From Sporothrix humicola (taxonomy: Eukaryota; Ascomycota; Sordariomycetes; Ophiostomatales; Ophiostomataceae), in the NCBI GenBank assembly GCA_021396245.1, contig WNYE01000001.1, positions 1,240,001 to 1,304,000 on the forward strand: a stretch of DNA of 64,000 nucleotides, in the 5' to 3' direction. Below the pieces are notes generated by a model that was not told the DNA's origin, made no database searches, and was given only the letters and a program-made list of their open reading frames with translations. This document shows, one piece after another, positions 36,110 through 47,124 of the stretch. The position numbers and the translations under genes were made by a program. How positions within the stretch are numbered: position 1 is the stretch's first letter; the number at the start of each line of letters is the position of its first letter.

Positions 36110-36787
36110 TTATGACTCCTCCCACTCGGCATCCAGATCCAGCTCCATCTCGTCTCGCAATAGATCGTTCAGAGCTGAGCCGTCTTTCAGGTAGATCCAC
36201 TGGCCGGCGGTCTCGTCGCCTTCAGCCGCACCCGCATTGAGTACCCAGTCGTACCGCTTCGGCCCGGATATGGGCGACGACAGCCAGATCTGCTTGTTGG
36301 GTGGCTGCTTGTTGATGACATAGGTGCGCGGGCGAGCCCCGGGTTCGCTCGGCGAAAAGGCAAGCGTCAAGACGCCCGAGGCATACTCGACATCGACGTC
36401 TTCGCGGGCGTCCTGCATGTCCTCCAAGCGCACGAGGAGGCGGTCGAGGTACTCGTCGGCGAGAGCGTGGTACTCGGACTCGGTCATGGGCATTGGCTCG
36501 GCGGCAGATTGGGCATTGTAGGCGGAGACGGCGGGTGCTGCGGTAGACTGTGGCGGCTGTGCCAGACGGACGGCCGACGGGCGGAAGGGAGTCGGTGTGG
36601 AGGTGGCAGTTGAGGAGGAGAAGAGGCGCCGCAAGACGCCTAGAGAGGGGGCCATTGGTGCGCGCTGGCACTGGCGGCATGCAGAGCGGGAGAAGAGAGG
36701 CTGTGTTGGAGCTGTTGTTGTGGTTGTCGCCGTCGAGGCAAGTCGCCGGACAATCCGGGACGGCACCGCAAGTGCAGGGCGCGGCAT
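36110..36787 (-). CDS. yfh1: Frataxin, mitochondrial
   Basis: Single exon, 225 residues. A long Ser/Thr/Arg-rich, acid-poor N-terminus (about 1-90) is a mitochondrial presequence. The frataxin fold occupies about 101-215: the first helix with the acidic ridge (ESEYHALADEYLDRL, then EDMQDAREDVDVEY), the strand VLTLAF, and the hallmark block YVINKQPPNKQIWLSSP followed by GPKRYDW. Frataxin binds iron and assists the Nfs1-Isu1 core in iron-sulfur cluster assembly in the matrix. The Arg-Arg-Leu pairs near 14-16 and 53-55 are plausible processing sites. The acidic C-terminus (LDLDAEWEES) is normal for fungi. It is divergent from AP-3 sigma, sharing a 536-base upstream region. The family call is secure. 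Confidence 0.95.
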   Translation of the reverse strand: MPRPALAVPSRIVRRLASTATTTTTAPTQPLFSRSACRQCQRAPMAPSLGVLRRLFSSSTATSTPTPFRPSAVRLAQPPQSTAAPAVSAYNAQSAAEPMPMTESEYHALADEYLDRLLVRLEDMQDAREDVDVEYASGVLTLAFSPSEPGARPRTYVINKQPPNKQIWLSSPISGPKRYDWVLNAGAAEGDETAGQWIYLKDGSALNDLLRDEMELDLDAEWEES

Positions 36788-37323
36788 TGTTCTTGATGGT
36801 GAAGTTTGGTAAGGCTTGAAAAGAAGGTGGGACAGCCTCAGGATTATTTAAAGGCCGGCAGGAGCTGTCAATCTCAGGTAAGCCGAGTGCCGGAGCGGTG
36901 TGTCGTCGAGCTCGTGTGAGCTTTTTCGCAAATGGTACGTTTTTTTGCTCTTTCCGGTACGAGATCTCTGGAGGCTCAGCCGGCTCGTTAATAATAAATC
37001 AGAGCCAAAAAATAATCTGATAGGCGTCGCCGTCTGTTGGCCCAGGGCACGGCGAGCTAATGTGACAGTGGCTGGAGACCCGCTTTTCTCCAAGGTATTA
37101 CAGCGACCTGACCGCAAATGTTTGGGCACTCTTGATAGTGGACAGCGGGCAGTATGACGGAGTAGTGCCCCGCGCCTTGTCTTTGCCGAATTGCGACATG
37201 CTGGCAGCTGCGCTTGCATTTCCAACCACATCCACGGCCACGCCTACCACACACGACATTGACGTTTCGATTTGCGGCTGCTTCCTCCGACACGCCATCC
37301 CTCCACACACGACCTCCCGCATC
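36788..37323. promoter_or_regulatory. Divergent promoter region of frataxin and AP-3 sigma
   Basis: 536 bases between two divergent starts. No gene, tRNA or clear TATA box was found; it presumably carries both promoters. Confidence 0.5.
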
Positions 37324-37979
37324 ATGATCAACGCATTTCTCGTCTTCAATGGCCAGGGCCAACCCCGCCTGACCAAGTTCTACACACAATTGGTGAGTTC
37401 GGATCACGCTGGTCGTTTTACAGCTCGCCAGCTCTCATCATCGTCTAACACTTGCGTTAGGACACAAGTATACAGCAGCGCTTGATTTCCGAGATCTTTT
37501 CCCTCGTCGCCAACCGCCCGCCCGGGTCGTGCAACTTTCTGCCGCTGCCGCCTCTGCTGGCTCCGCCCTCGGGCTCGACCAGCGGCGCTGAAGCCTCCGA
37601 CTCGCCGTCCCTCGTCACGTACCGCCACTATGCCACGCTCTACTTTATCGTCATCTCGACGGCCACCGAGTCGCCGCTCGCGCTGATCGACCTGATCCAG
37701 GTCTATGTGGAATCGCTCGACCGGCTGTTTGAAAACGTGTGCGAGCTGGACCTCATCTTCAACTTTGAGTCGATGCACGCCACGCTCGCGGAAATGATCA
37801 TTGGCGGCGTCGTGATAGAAACGAACCTGGACCGCATTGTAGCGGGCGTGCGGGCACAGGGCGCCGTGGCCAAACGGCCGGTCAACAGCGGCAACAGCCT
37901 GACGAGCAACGGCGGCAGCGGGTCAGGCCTTGCCTCGACGCTCGGCATGGGCGGCAACTTTGTGTGGCACGGGCGGTGA
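37324..37979 (+). CDS. aps3: AP-3 adaptor complex sigma subunit
   Basis: Exons 37324-37392 and 37461-37979 give 195 residues. The 68-nt phase-0 intron (GTGAGT...CTAAC...GTTAG) separates the conserved start (MINAFLVFNGQGQPRLTKFY) from DTSIQQRLISEIF. The longin-like sigma-adaptin fold is evident in YRHYATLYFIVI, SPLALIDLIQVYVE and VCELDLIFNFESMHATLAEMI. The segment SCNFLPLPPLLAPP is characteristic of AP-3 sigma rather than AP-1 or AP-2. A Gly/Ser-rich tail follows. AP-3 sorts cargo from the Golgi to the vacuole by a route bypassing endosomes, with docking at the HOPS complex; a HOPS/CORVET-type gene (Vps39) lies about 2 kb beyond this one. Confidence is high. Confidence 0.95.
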
Positions 37980-38229
37980 AGGGAGACGAGGCAAGATAGG
38001 GTTTATTTACGATCAATCACACGAATACGAAGGCACGAGGGATGAGAAGTGGACGCACACCTGCGGGCCACCGGTCGATACAAAGAGATGGGAAGTCGGG
38101 TATATTCCAAGACCGAAACAAAAGCCGGCAACAGGGCCTATATACAAAGAGCTACCAGAACGCCGGAATAATGCAGAAGACAAAGAAGAAGAAGGGACAC
38201 AGGACAAGAAATGGGAGGAGATTTAGACT

Positions 38230-38891
38230 CTACTTGTCCGCCTTCTCTGCCTTTTCTGTGGCTACACTGCCCTCACCGGCCTTGCGGACAGCGCTGTTCT
38301 GTCCGCCCTTCATCAGGCCCAGCGTGTTCCAGAACCACTCGCGCACCTATATTGTTAGCATTAGAGGTGGACAGTCGCCTTGGGGAGAAAATGGGAGGGA
38401 AATTGACATACCCCGTCAAACGGCTGTGGACCGTATTCCCACTCCATGAATAGAACACAATAAATCACAACAACTATAACGTTAGCCTTGTCTTTGCCGG
38501 ACCGTACACTCTGCTTGCACCCACACCCCATGCACTTACACGTAACACTAAACAGCTGCGCCAGCTTGACAAACTTGACCCAGCGCGGCCGTGCCGACGC
38601 CAGCGCCACGCGCCGCTTGTACCGCTTCTCGAAGCGCAGCTGTTCTTGCGGCGACAGGCGCGTAAAGTCGGGCGGCCACACCTTCTTGTTCTTGTACTTT
38701 TGCTGCGGCAGGGGCGGGCGGCCGGTGTCGTCTTCGTCGTCAAAGGCCGGGTCGTTTGGGTTGCGGTATGTATGGTTTGAGCGGAGCGATGACACAAGTG
38801 GTGAAGTCATCGAGAAAAGAGAAGCCGTTGGCCGGAAGACTGGGCGGAGAGCAGGCCCTGTCCGGGCTATTCTCTGTAACGAGGCCGACAT
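38230..38891 (-). CDS. Small mitochondrial-type membrane protein of unknown function
   Basis: Exons 38891-38540, 38473-38412 and 38346-38230 give 176 residues; introns of 66 and 65 nt have GTAAGT and GTATGT donors, GCTAAC branch sites and ATAG acceptors, with phases 1 and 0. The first about 40 residues are basic and hydroxylated with no acid, a likely mitochondrial presequence. A conserved-looking hydrophilic segment (KVWPPDFTRLSPQEQLRFEKRYKRR) precedes one membrane helix (about 106-126), then MEWEYGPQPFDGVREWFWNTLG and a Lys/Ala/Glu-rich tail. The exon joins restore an uninterrupted helix and a Trp-rich amphipathic segment, supporting the model. I do not recognise the family. It probably sits in the inner mitochondrial membrane. 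Confidence 0.75.
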
Positions 38892-39223
38892 AGTGTGTGA
38901 AAGAATGGAAGAATTGATTGTACAGGCTGGCTGTTTTGGTGCGAGTCCCCGTGTCGTCAATATCAATTTGAGAAATTAGAATGAACGACGTCTCATAGGC
39001 CCCCAGCTGTTAGATGCGCCGCTAGAAGCATTTTTCGAACATGTGAAAATTAGCTTAGATACACCCGAAAATAACTAATCTCACAGAAGGCTGATCCGAC
39101 TCCCCGCCCCCACTGAAAACAGTCTACAGCAAGGGCTACTCCAACGTCTTCTTTCTCGCATTGACAACAATAGCTTCGCCAGAGACACATTTTCTTGCCC
39201 ACGAATCCACCCGCCCGCCGACA
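38892..39223. promoter_or_regulatory. Divergent promoter of mitochondrial protein and Gon7 genes
   Basis: 332-base spacer between divergent starts; nothing further is visible. Confidence 0.5.
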
Positions 39224-39526
39224 ATGTCTCCTCCCGTTATGAAGGCTGCCTACAGCGCGCCCAACCACGAGTCGTTTACTGCTAGCGAAGAGCTGTCGTC
39301 GGCTCCTTCCAAGGACGCTGCCACCAACCCTCTTTCCACAGCCGACAAGACGGCCTACCTTGCCGCCCTCCGCAGCGCCGTCTCGGCCGTCCAGGACACC
39401 GTCAACCGCGAACTGACGGCCCGCATGGTCATTGACGCGCAGGCCGCGAACCAGGTGGCGGCCGACAAGGCAGCCGAGAAGGAGGAGGAAAACTACGGCG
39501 AAGAAGTCATGGAGGAGGATGAATAA
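39224..39526 (+). CDS. gon7: EKC/KEOPS complex subunit Gon7
   Basis: Single exon, 100 residues. The start at 39224 (ACAATGTC) is preferred to the non-ATG extension. The pattern fits fungal Gon7: a short Ser/Pro-rich N-terminus (VMKAAYSAPNHESF), a central helix (DKTAYLAALRSAVSAVQDTVNRELTARM), and an acidic end EKEEENYGEEVMEEDE, whose NYGEE signature is characteristic. Gon7 is the smallest subunit of the KEOPS complex that makes the t6A modification of ANN-decoding tRNAs, with reported effects on telomeres and transcription. It is largely disordered and binds Pcc1. It is divergent from the mitochondrial protein gene and converges on Vps39 with a spacer of only 150 bases. The small size limits certainty. 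Confidence 0.8.
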   Translation: MSPPVMKAAYSAPNHESFTASEELSSAPSKDAATNPLSTADKTAYLAALRSAVSAVQDTVNRELTARMVIDAQAANQVAADKAAEKEEENYGEEVMEEDE

Positions 39527-39676
39527 AAGAGACGACCATAAAGACAAAAGTGAGGCGATAAACAACAATGCAAATGGTATTATTATATACACCGACCACC
39601 ATACATATACAAAAACGTCACAAAAAACGACACAAAAAAAAAAAAAGAAACAATAGCTTCTTCGTCGCCCTCTCGA

Positions 39677-42600
39677 TCACCTCCACGCTGGCGCTCGATG
39701 GGTCTGGCCCGCCCGGTTCAGACAGCCATAGTGGACGACAGTGTTATCGGGAAGCACGGCCACCACACTGCCGCCCAGCCGCTTGTGGCAGACACCGCAC
39801 GCGCGCTCTTCGCTAATCGCCACGCGCCGGTTGCGGCCGCCGGGCACGCCTGGCAGGCCGACACCGTCATCACTTCCCAACAACAAACTCGCCTGGGCAG
39901 CAAGCACGGCCGTCTGCCTCAGTCCCTTTTCGATACGGCTTTCGTTGACGACGCTGTTGGCAGCCCGCATGCGGCCTCTAAAGTACGACGCGAGGTTGGC
40001 GACGGGCAGGCCGTCTGGGATGAGCTGGAGGGTCGACGATGCTGGCAGACGCGAGCCGTGGCGCGACAGGAGATCGAGTGCTGGGCCCAGCTGCCGCTCT
40101 TGCGGTGGCGGCGGTGTCAAGTAGAGTGACAGCAGCGTATGGTAGATGGATGGGGTGGCAGCCTTGTCTGGGTCGTCGCCAGCAGCACCGTCAGCACTGT
40201 CGTCGCCCTTTGACGCAGACGTGCGTCTTGACTGGTTGTTGTTGGACGAAAGAAGAAGAGGGCCAGGCGACGACATGGGCACTGGCTGGGCCAGTTCCTG
40301 CGCCTTATGGACGCGGTTGCAGTATCTAGACGGTTAGTTTAGTGTTTCATAGGGTAGTCAAGTAGGAATTAACTCACTCTTCTGCCTTGTCAAAGTCCTT
40401 CATTTTGAAGACGTAAATCTCCAGCGCCTGTTTGTGCTGGCCCATGTTGCTGAGGACTGTTGCCTGGGCCTCGTAGAATGCGGAGTCTGGCCAGTTAGTA
40501 TAGTGATCATATCACTTATGCCACGCCGTGGTTTACTCACCATCTCGTGGAATCAGGCCAAACGCCCGCGAAAGACTGTATTGCTTGCTCTCTTTGAGAA
40601 ACGCGACCAGACGCGCCATGCTCTCCTCCCATGTCTCCTCTTTGACATCGTCGTCTGTGTCACTGTCTGAGCCCTCTTTCTTCGTCTTCTTTGTCTCTGC
40701 AACTGGCTCCTTTGGCTTCTCCTCTCTCAGCAGCTTGATCCGCTGCTCGATCAGTCTGTTATGGAAGTCGGGCGTCAGGTCGTTAAGCTCGCTGATAATG
40801 TGTTCGAGGTACCGTAATTCGAGCTTGGCGTCAATCCCCGCCAGAAATTTGACCACTTTGTCGCGTGGCAGCGTCTCGGCGTTTTCCGAGTCCGCCAAAA
40901 AGACGTCCATCCCGTGCACCGGGTCGGCCCGCAGCGTCCACGCAGCAAACTCGAGGATCAGATCAATCATATCGGGTGGTAGGCTCTGCAGGTACGCAAT
41001 CGTCCGTTGCGGGCCGCGGAGGGCAGGCGGCACTGACACAGAGGTGTCCTGATCATCCTTTGCGTCCTTGTCGTCTGACTTGTCACCATACACCTTTTTG
41101 TCCTCGTCTGTCTTGCCGCCGACGTCGCCAAAACGCTTCAGCAGCTCGAGGGCTGGCCGGTGCAGCCGTTTCCCGTAGAAAAAGTCGACCAGCTCGTTGA
41201 AGCGGTTGTGCTCCAGCAGCCTCTCGTTGACAACGTCCGGGTCGCAGAAGTTGGGGATGCGGAACAGCGAGCTGGCCAGCTTCGGCCGAATCAGCATTAG
41301 GACGCGGAACATGGTCGTATCGACCAGCGTGAAAGTGGCTCGAAGCCGGGCTTCGCGGGCTGTGTCATCGTCCGCATCTGATCCCGAGTCGCTGTCAAAA
41401 TGCGGCACAGAACCTTCTCGCCGCATATCTGATCCGCCTTTGGGCTTCTTGAGCTTGCCCGTCGCCGGGTCGATAACTCTCTGTAGTCGAGCACGAGTGC
41501 CGGCAAGGTAGCTGTTAAGTGCTTCGGTAGCACTAGTGAGTTCCTTGCCCTCGAGAGGGACATAGCCATTGGCGTGGACTGCAGGAGGAGCTGCGACAAC
41601 AGCTTCTGACCCTGCCGCAGCCTGTTTGCCCTTGACACTTGCGCCGTCTGAGTCTGTGCTGGCCTTGGGCGCCGAAGCCACAGATGCTGTCTCCGAGGTA
41701 CCTTTGCGACTGCCCCAGAACGCTTTTGTGAAGCCACCGCCTAGTGGTAGGGAAGACGATGGTTCTGGCTGTGGTGCTGCAGCAGCTTCTGCAGATCCGT
41801 TTTTGCCGTTTGATTGATGATCACCATTGGCTGGCGCAGCATTCGAGGCACCTGTGCCATCCTCTGTTTCTGTGCCGTTCTTTGCTGTCGCTCCGTTCTT
41901 ACTACCCTCGCTGTCTGCTTCATCCGCTTCGTCTGCTTCAGTGTCTGCCGCCGGCTCTGGGACAACATCGTCGGACAAATCACCGACAATGGACCGTGGG
42001 AAAAAGCGGAATACGCGTTCTGGTGGCGCATGGACGTCTTCCTCGTTGAACAGGTCCATTGACGCAAGGTACTTTTTCTGCTTGAACAGCCTCTCGGCTT
42101 TTTGCATCTTGATATCGCGCAGCGTCTTGGTCTTGTTTCGTAACAGGGCGTCCTCGAGTAATCCGAGCAGGCTAATTGCTTCGTCGAGGTGGTCCTGGGC
42201 TACAAGCGCGTCAATCTGGCTGTCGTAGCCTGTTGCATCCATTTTCCAGATCCCTCGCTCCGATGATACGTGGAATCCTTTGCCGGCATGCGCCAGGCTC
42301 ACAGATGGTGGAGGAACATGAAGTTGTGTTGCGTTTGGCAAGGCTATTGTCTGCAGCAGGCTGAGTGTGCTGGGATTTCGGATCTCGAGCGAGCCCTTCG
42401 CTGGCGGCTGGAGTGCAAGAATATAGGGGTAGCTGTAGCCGACGCTCTCTGGTGCCGCTATCCATGGAATCCCTCGTCTATCCAAAGGTTTGCCGGCGTC
42501 TGTGATGAAGAGAGTGTGCACATCCTTGGCTAGCAAAACTTCGCCGTCGGCAAGTTTGGCAGCAAGAGGTTTCGGCATATAGCTGCCTAGTCCCATGTAG

Positions 42601-43448
42601 CCCATGCTGGCGCTGCCGAGGGCACCAAAACGGCTGGCGGCCGAGACACCACTTGAGTCACCACCGCTGCCACCGTTGGTGCCAGACGATGTGTTGTTGC
42701 CAACAATCTCCTCGACAGTCCGGGTCGCCACGTCGACTAGGACGTACCCAGCGTTCATGCCCACGACCAGCTTTGTCGCGCTGGCCCATGTGAGAGACCG
42801 GATCGTTTCCGAGAGTGTGATTTCTGCGGGTGCCATGGAGTCATCGCTGCCGTCTGCAGACGACATTCCGTCCTGAGGTCCTCCACCACTGACGCCAACG
42901 CCTCCTCCACTGAGCTCGCTCGCATACCAGCTCCACAGCAGCAGACGCCGCTTTACCGCAACGGCCAGCCGCGAGACAATCTCAGGGATGCCTGTTGCCG
43001 GGTCCTTGACAATATTGCTCGTCACTGCGAAAGCAGACGCATTCTTTGTTCCAGGGAGCGGTGCAGCACCTGGCAGCGGCGTAAACGCCTGCAGGTCGTG
43101 GAGCGAGACGACATAGTTGGAGAGCGAGATGAGCGTGTTGGCCTCCTTGATAATGGCGAGCTGTTCAATCGCTCTGGGAGAGAACTTTTCGACTTCGCGC
43201 AGGAGATGTGTTGGTTCGGGTGCCGTGTTTGAGGGTGTGTTGTTGTTATTGTTGTTGTTGTTGTCGGGCCCTGCTCCTCCTGCAGCTTCGGCTGGCGCCG
43301 CTGTTTGCTCGTTTACACGGTAGATTCGTAAAACGCCCGTGTTCAGACCGACCAGCAATCGGTCGCCGTACGCGACAAGCGACTCGATCTTGGCCTTGTT
43401 GCGCGCCTTGAGCTCGACAATCGGGCGGGCGGTGAATGCGGAGAGCAT
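39677..43448 (-). CDS. vps39: Vps39/Vam6 vacuolar tethering subunit (HOPS)
   Basis: Exons 43448-40541, 40486-40378 and 40325-39677 give 1221 residues; introns are 54 and 52 nt, phases 1 and 2, both with GTGAGT donors. The start at 43448 matches the family N-terminus MLSAFTARPIVELK. The N-terminal CNH/beta-propeller region (about 1-330) is interrupted by Asn- and Gly-rich inserts; Vps39 domain 1 and clathrin-repeat-type helices occupy the middle, with a long disordered acidic/Ala insert (about 480-700). The C-terminus has the Vps39 domain 2 zinc motif (CGVCHKRLGGS...HYGC). Vps39 binds the Rab7 homologue Ypt7 and tethers endosomes and AP-3 vesicles to the vacuole; it also takes part in vacuole-mitochondria contacts. 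High confidence. Confidence 0.95.
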
Positions 43449-44351
43449 TGTTGTGGCGGGTGGGTGGCGACCGGCGAGCACGCCAATGCCGGGTATCAAC
43501 AGATGGGTGGATGTATAAGGAGGAGTGTCAGTGTTCTATCACGATGCGTATCAAGTAATCAAAGTCGTGGACAATGTCCACGGTACTTCGGTCGGAGTCG
43601 ATCAGCCAGACGTGGCCGACGCGGCCATGTCGTGCACGTGTGCAGCGAGGTGCGGATGCGATCACGATCAAAGGATAGAAGTCGTCTAGGCAGCGAATAA
43701 AAGGTCGTTTATGGTTGGGAAATGGCCCGTGACGTGTTGGTCAAAGAAAGCCCCTTTGGTTTAGGTTCGCGGATGTTGATGGGAGGTGAGGTGGAATGGG
43801 AAGGCAGTGGGAAGGCTAGGGCGGGCAGGTGTGGAGGCAGGAAGCTTGGGCAGCTGATGCTTGCTGATAGGGGAGGAAAGAGCGCTGGGCTGGCGGGCTT
43901 TTAGGCTGCTGTTGGGTGGGAAGGTGGGTACTTCCGAGGCGCGAGCGGACGTGCTCAAAGGGGCAATAAACGTCATTGGCTCCAAGCTTGGTCGCCTGTA
44001 AAGTAGCGGCATAATTCAACAATCAGATGAGATGCTGGTGTAACAAGATCTCGAGAGTCAATAAGCATCTCATCTTTCAGGGCAACATCATCGGATCTAC
44101 AATCACCAGAACAGACTATGTAGCTTTATATTTTGCATTGGTTTGAAGCGCTGAACTTTCAAAAACGATAAAAAGAAAAATAAGGCGAGTGCCAGACATA
44201 TGAAGCCAGAATATGGCCAGGATCTATCTACTTATAAATTTACGAACCAAAACTCAGGTTCGGGTTCAACCCCAGGGGTCTCATGCAAAACCAAACCAAA
44301 CGCCGTCCACAGCCTCTTAGAGACCAGCAAAAAGCTCCCCCTCTCTCCGGC
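43449..44351. other. Spacer between Vps39 promoter and SPX transporter 3' end
   Basis: 903 bases with no supported gene. A 17-base inverted repeat (CGTGGACAATGTCCACG) lies at 43566-43582, upstream of Vps39; it may be a regulatory site. Confidence 0.5.
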
Positions 44352-47124
44352 TTACATGCCGGTAATGCGCATCAGGGCGTAACCCAGCGTCAAGACGACA
44401 GTCAGCGTCAGAATACTGCTAGGAATACCGCGCGTGATAAAGTGCTTGACCTGCAGGTAGCGCTGGCCGGCGGGGTCCTCCTTCATAATAGCCGTCATGT
44501 TGGGGAAGCCGCTCGTCGGCAGGCCCATTGCGGCACTGCACATGAGCACGCCGGCCATGACCAGCAGGTTGGGATGGGGTTCCTCCATGTCGGCGCCGAC
44601 ATTGTAGACGAGCGGCAGCAGAATCAGAGCGGCAACGGTGTGGCTGATAAACGTTGCAATCACCAGGATGAGCGTCGAGAACACGACCAGCACGCCGTAC
44701 AGGCTCATACCCTGCACCATCTCGGTAATGGCGGCGGCCACAGTGTCCAGCAAACCAGACGCCTTCACAGCCTTACCGAGGGCGAGGCCGCCGGCAGCCA
44801 GGATGATAATAGTCCAGGGAAAGTTGTTAAAGTCTTCCTTGGTCAGGATGCCGATGCCGAAGAAGAGCACGATCGGCAGGATGGCCACAACGCCCATGTC
44901 GCCAAAGGACTCCTCGAGCTGGTGGCTGGCACACCAGAGACCAATCGTTGCAATCGTCACGAGTGTCACGAACCACTGGACGCCATTGAACCGCTCGCGG
45001 ACAGGACGGATCGCGACAATCGTGGTGCCACGGCCCGGGCGGAAAGACACGAGCAGAAGCAGCCAAATAAGCAAAATCGAGACGACGCCGACGGGGATCG
45101 AGATAAAGAACCACTGCAGCCATGGCGGCTCAGGCTTCATGATGCCAATGGCCACAATATTCTGCGGCGACGCAATCGGTGACAGCATGCCGCCAATGTT
45201 GCTGGCCAGGGCAATGCCCATGATCACGGCCTTGGACATGCTCGAGTCGGACGGCAGGTTGCGGAGCATCGGCTCGATAATCGAGAAGCACAGCACGGGC
45301 GCGGCAACATTGCTGATCAGCATACTAGCAAAGGCAGCAACCAGCATGTTGGCCAGTAGTACCGTCCGTGGCTGTGTGCCGGCCTTGCTCAGCACAAACG
45401 TCGCAATGCGCTTGTCGATGCGGCACTTGGAAATAGCGGCTGCCAGCGTGAAGCCGCCGAGCAGCAGCATGATGACGGGCGTCCACATCGAGGCAAAGAT
45501 GAAAGCCGCAGCTTCCTTGGAGGTAAGGCGATCGTATGGCTTGTGGTCGGAACGGGCGACACGCAGGACAACGCAGAGGAAGGGCACCATTAGCGACGTC
45601 ACAAACAACGGGATCGCCTCAGTTGCCCACAGCAAACTGACAAACACCAGCATCGCCAGGCAGTTCTGCTGCTCGGGTTGGCCGGGCAGGATAGGCGCAT
45701 AGAGCAACACAAAGAAGACGGCCACAATGGCCAGCAGAGTGAACATGGTGCTGCTGAGGATCCACGCCGGGATCGTGATGATACGCCCAAAGGGCGTGCG
45801 GATGCGGCGTGTTGGAGCCGCCTGGCGCTCCTCGTCGCCCTGCAGCAAAAGACTGCTTGCGGGGTCCTTGGCGTCGTCGCCGCCGGCAGCCATGAGACCG
45901 AACCCGCCGCCAATGCCACCGCCACCACCGAGAAGTGTACGGCCTAGACTGGCGGCTTCGGCACGGCGCTCGATACCAATCATGTCACGCCACACAGTGT
46001 TGCGCTCCCAGACGACATGCTCACGAAGATGCGAGCGCAGGTCGCGCTTGGCTGTTTCGGCATCGCCGCCTGTGACGACCGTCGTATAGGCAGACTCCAT
46101 CTTCATAATATTCTCGACGAGCAGCTCCCAGGCCTCAGGGCGGAAGGGGTAGGCAGGCTCGACAACCGTCGCCATGTAGCGTGCACGCAGGTGAGTGTCG
46201 ATGATCTTGTCGAACTTCTTGAGCACCTTGCGGAAACCTGTCTTGTTGAGCTGCACGTACGACTTGAGCTCGCACAGCTGAACGTAGATGTTGATGATGC
46301 GCTTCTTGAGCATAATGCTCGAGGAGAAGAGCACTGCGTCTTCCGGGTGGTCCTCGAACGTCGTGCTGTACCGGCGCGACCGCGTGAACTCGGTGGAGGC
46401 CGTCATGTCCGTCGACGCCATCAGGTTGGATATCGGCCGGCGGCGGCGACGGTTGCCAGCGCCAAAACTAAAGCGCCGGCGGTGCTGCTGTGCCTGCTGG
46501 TGGGCCTCTTGTAATCGGCGCTCTGTCAGGGCCGTGTTCTCGTCGGCCTCGTTGTCGTCGGCAGCGTCGTCTGAGTTCTCGCCGTCGTCGGTCGAGCCGC
46601 GGAAGCTGCTGCGGTCTGCGGATGTCGGGCGGGCCGTCGAGGGCCCAGCGGCCGCACCAGAACTGGATGCTGCGCCGCCAATCACGGCGTCGGAGTTGCC
46701 ATTTGGATCCGTCTCGCCGTTCTTTTGTTTCTGCAATTGCTCCTCCTCCTCGTCGAAATGGCCAATGTCTTGCAGAAGCTGATCGGCTTCGTCGACAAGC
46801 TCGCGCTCTTTCAATGTGTAGAACGAACAGATCTTTTCGAGTTCGACATCAAGGGCGCGCGAAAAGACCGTCTCGGGTTCAGTCTCGTCGACGATAAGGG
46901 GGCGGGCTTCGGCGTCATCGGTTGTGGCGTGTGCGTCGGCCTGGTTGACCGATCGTTCCAGCTGGTAGATTCTGCATTCCGTCAGCAAATTGCCCCTATC
47001 CATCCATATATAACCCCATTTTCCATCAACCCACCACATACAGTTTCTTCAGATTGCTGTACGCAATGTAGTGCGTGCTCCAGTCGGGAACCGCATTGAA
47101 CTGAATGCTGTGCGAGAACTTCAT
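44352..47124 (-). CDS. SPX-domain low-affinity phosphate transporter (Pho87/90/91 type)
   Basis: Exons 47124-47042 and 46971-44352 give 900 residues; the 70-nt phase-2 intron (GTATGT...GCTGAC...TGCAG) joins YSNLKK to LIYQLERS. The start at 47124 gives the classic SPX N-terminus MKFSHSIQFNAVPDWS; the frame is open further upstream but without family resemblance. SPX spans about 1-330, with a long acidic/Arg-rich insert (about 100-235) and the basic helix KTGFRKVLKKFDK, which in SPX domains binds inositol pyrophosphates. From about 425 on there are roughly ten or more hydrophobic helices of the anion-permease (Na/sulfate symporter, ArsB/NhaD) fold, ending ALMRITGM. Yeast relatives import phosphate at the plasma membrane (Pho87, Pho90) or export it from the vacuole (Pho91); which one this is cannot be decided here. 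Confidence 0.92.
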
